Assembly (NCBI GenBank): GCA_009746045.1
Contig: RPFO01000213.1
Location: forward strand, 4,793,502-4,857,501
Direction of reading: 5' to 3'
DNA from: Mesostigma viride
Lineage: Eukaryota > Streptophyta > Mesostigmatophyceae > Mesostigmatales > Mesostigmataceae
Length of the DNA stretch: 64,000 bases
In this document: positions 62,027 through 64,000 of the stretch, piece after piece
Layout: every line of letters begins with the position of its first letter
Numbering within the stretch: position 1 is the stretch's first letter
Notes under the pieces: model-generated
What the model saw: the letters and a program-made list of their open reading frames with translations, nothing else
Database searches by the model: none
What the model was told of the DNA's origin: nothing
Translations under genes and position numbers: made by a program

Positions 62027-63460
62027 TTACATTCCGGCCCTCGCCGGATATAACTATTGGTTATATATATTTGTCAGCAGGCCTGTTCTCCCGTCCGTGC
62101 CGCTCAGGCGGTACAGCGCCACCTCCCTCGCGGCACTCCCTCGGTCGCCTCCGTTCAATCTCCCGCCGCATTCCCTGCTCGCGTCATCGATAAACACCAG
62201 AAAACCTACGCGGGTATTCTGCACACGGCTGATTGGATTGCTCTTTTCGCGGACCTCAACGCCCAGGGACGTGCGTGGCTGTTCTCGCTTTCCTTGCGGA
62301 GTGTGGGCTCGGCGTACCTTCGTGCTCTTCCCATGGCCCCCCCATTCGCCTTGGCTCCCAGCCACTACTCGGTGGCGCTCCGGCACCAGCTATGTGCCCC
62401 GCAGCCTCTTGTTCCGGCCGGGCGGCCTTGTGGTAGCTGTGGGCAGCCGCTGGATCCCACGGGGACTCACTACCTTGCCTGCATAGTGGGGGGCCAACAG
62501 AATCAGAATTGGTATTTGTATTTGCACACTGTCCTCCTGACCGGACGGTGGTGCTCGCCATGATTCGGTCGGTCTTCCCCCACGCGAACATCCGGTCCGA
62601 GGATGCGGATGGCGCTGCCTTCTATTCCCCCAACCACCGGCCTGACATCGTGGTGCTGGACTTTGAGGGGGGTGGCCGGCATCTGCTTATTGACGTTTCG
62701 GTGGCGCGGCCCTTGGCTCTTAGCCACGTGGCTGGGGCCTCCCTCACGGAAGGTTACACGGCGGACCGGGCGGAGCGGGCCAAGCTCCTGGCCTACGGCG
62801 ACGTCGGGCACCATCGTGTGGTGCCCTTTGTCCTGGAGGAGTTTGGGGCCATGGGGCCCCTGACCTCCGCCTTCTTCAAGGAGTGTTGCCGGCTCCGGGA
62901 GGACCGGCTGGACCTGGAGGGCCAGCGGGCCCCATGGTCGGCGCGGACCTGGACGTCATATTGGCGTCAGCGCTTGTCGGTGGCGCTGACTCGGGCCATG
63001 GCTGACATCATGCTCCGCCGTACGCGGGCTGATTTTGCGGTCATGCAGCAGGGCTATTAGGTAGTTCCTCCCGTTAGGCGTTTCCATTGGTCAGCTTATC
63101 GTAGTATAGAGCTTTGACATGGCTCTGTATATAGGTTTATAGCTGGGCGTTTGCTTTGGTTTGAGTGATTTCACTCTGTTGTAAGTAATTATATTTTTAA
63201 TATATATTTGTTATATATATATATTTGTTATATATATATATTTGTTATATATATTTGGAATAAACGTACACCTATTTATCTGGAAATTACATTCCGGCCC
63301 TCGGCCGCGATAGAATCTCTGCTGGTCGTGTGCGGCATGGTATCCAACTGACTGACGGACTGACTGACGTCTGGTACTACCTTCCACGCGTGGGATACAA
63401 CTAACTAACCAACTAAGTAACTAACTAACTAACTACATTACTAACCGACTAACTAACCTT
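62027..63460 (+). mobile_element. LINE copy with 3' tail and possible target duplication
   Basis: The 18-bp sequence attacattccggccctcg occurs at about 62027 (5' of the ORF) and about 63288 (3'). After the ORF comes a 3' part with three tatatatatttgtta repeats (63195-63260) and aataaa (63258-63263). The right copy then continues into the shared tail (ccggccctcggccgcgatag, attctctgctgg) and ends in (AACT)n at 63396-63460. The 18-bp repeat may be a target duplication or homologous 3'UTR pieces. Confidence 0.55.
62150..63060 (+). pseudogene. 5'-truncated LINE ORF: CCHC knuckle and restriction-like endonuclease
   Basis: The first frame (to about 62500) includes GPCGSCGQ-like C-x2-C-x9-H-x3-C (CGSCGQPLDPTGTHYLAC). 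After a frameshift near 62490-62510 the second frame has VVLAMIRSVFPHANIRSEDA, then RPDIVVLDF...GRHLLIDVSVARP, the R-P-D...D-V pattern of PD-(D/E)XK endonucleases at the C-terminus of R2-like LINEs, and ends MQQGY then TAG at 63058-63060. No reverse transcriptase part is present. The enzyme would nick the target DNA; this copy is dead. Confidence 0.7.
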
Positions 63461-64000
63461 CCACCCGATGCCACTTGGCTAGTCCACTATGCACCCGAAA
63501 AAATACGCAACTGTTGTTGGTTCTCTACATTTAAGTTATCCGTACTTTGAAGTCGCTTACTATCTCTACGTTCACTTTCCACCGTCGAGATTCTGCTCAG
63601 ATAGGAACTATGACGCCCGTGTACGGCGAGTGGTGACAACCAGCCTCTGCCGCGAGCGGTCGTTGGCCGGCCTTATTTTGGGGGCATCATGTTCGGGGCT
63701 GGCCCCCGGAATTTCGCCCCCGCCTTGGCGGCTTGCATCGCGTTCATCCTCAAAAGGCCCCCTCGTGAACGACGCAGGCCTCTTTCGTCTCGCTTGTCGG
63801 TGCGGTGACGCCGTCTTCAGGATGAAGGTGAATGGCGGGCAGCATGTCGTAGAATGCGGGATGAACACCGGACAGTGGGAAATGGCCGTCATACTATGCG
63901 TTGCGATATGCTAGATATTTATATGCATGCGCTCCTTGAGCTTGAGAGGATGTCGTTGGGTATTATGGCAGCTCGAGCATGGCACCGTAGTAGGAAGACT
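63461..64000. other. no supported gene
   Basis: Frames on both strands (63489-63914, 63608-63892) overlap and show no motif. The last bases (gcagctcgagcatgg) weakly resemble repeat family B. Confidence 0.35.

Overview
The window is nuclear DNA of a eukaryote, most likely a green alga. The evidence is phased spliceosomal introns with GT..AG ends, a CACTA/En-Spm DNA transposon with a plant-type Tnp2 transposase, a LINE tail with a restriction-like endonuclease, and a very large load of micro- and minisatellites. A prasinophyte-like chlorophyte would fit, but species cannot be fixed from the sequence. There are no prokaryotic operons and no rRNA or CRISPR. Most long open frames in the window are artefacts of satellites.

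Layout. 0.1-6.1 kb: arrays of 10-, 152-, about 50-, about 180- and 292-bp units. 7.56-8.37 kb: an 808-bp (GGAT)n tract. 8.6-9.0 kb: a dispersed element that recurs at 24.7-25.2 kb. 9.9-12.4 kb: minus-strand coding blocks of an unrecognised gene, divergent from a Tnp2-type transposase on the plus strand (12.7-17.2 kb) whose element ends at a CACTA terminus at 17750. 18482-24439: a second CACTA element in opposite orientation. It keeps only the 3' part of the transposase, and a 1.7-kb DNA element with its own inverted ends is nested in it. 24.5-29 kb: decayed mobile DNA, including a candidate tRNA-derived SINE.

29149-56738, minus strand: the only clear host gene. It encodes a BK/Slo-type (calcium-activated, large-conductance) potassium channel alpha subunit. 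I could assemble 19 exons that join in phase: a 303-residue N-terminal region, S1-S6 with the filter TVGFGD, then RCK1 and RCK2. One short RCK1 exon between 43.4 and 46.7 kb was not found. The 5.06 kb of coding sequence is spread over 27.6 kb, and most introns carry a different satellite.

Main discovery candidate: at least seven introns of this gene hold one or more decayed copies of their own upstream exon end, including the 5' splice site. In two cases these pass into a tandem array. This suggests introns growing by repeated duplication of the exon-intron junction, leaving decoy splice donors.

57.2-64 kb: dispersed repeats, a 785-bp (ACACGC)/(CCACGC) satellite, a frameshifted gene remnant with a tandemly repeated tail, and a 5'-truncated, frameshifted LINE ORF ending in PD-(D/E)XK-type endonuclease motifs. 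Its 3' tail is shared with short repeats elsewhere in the window, as in a LINE/SINE pair.
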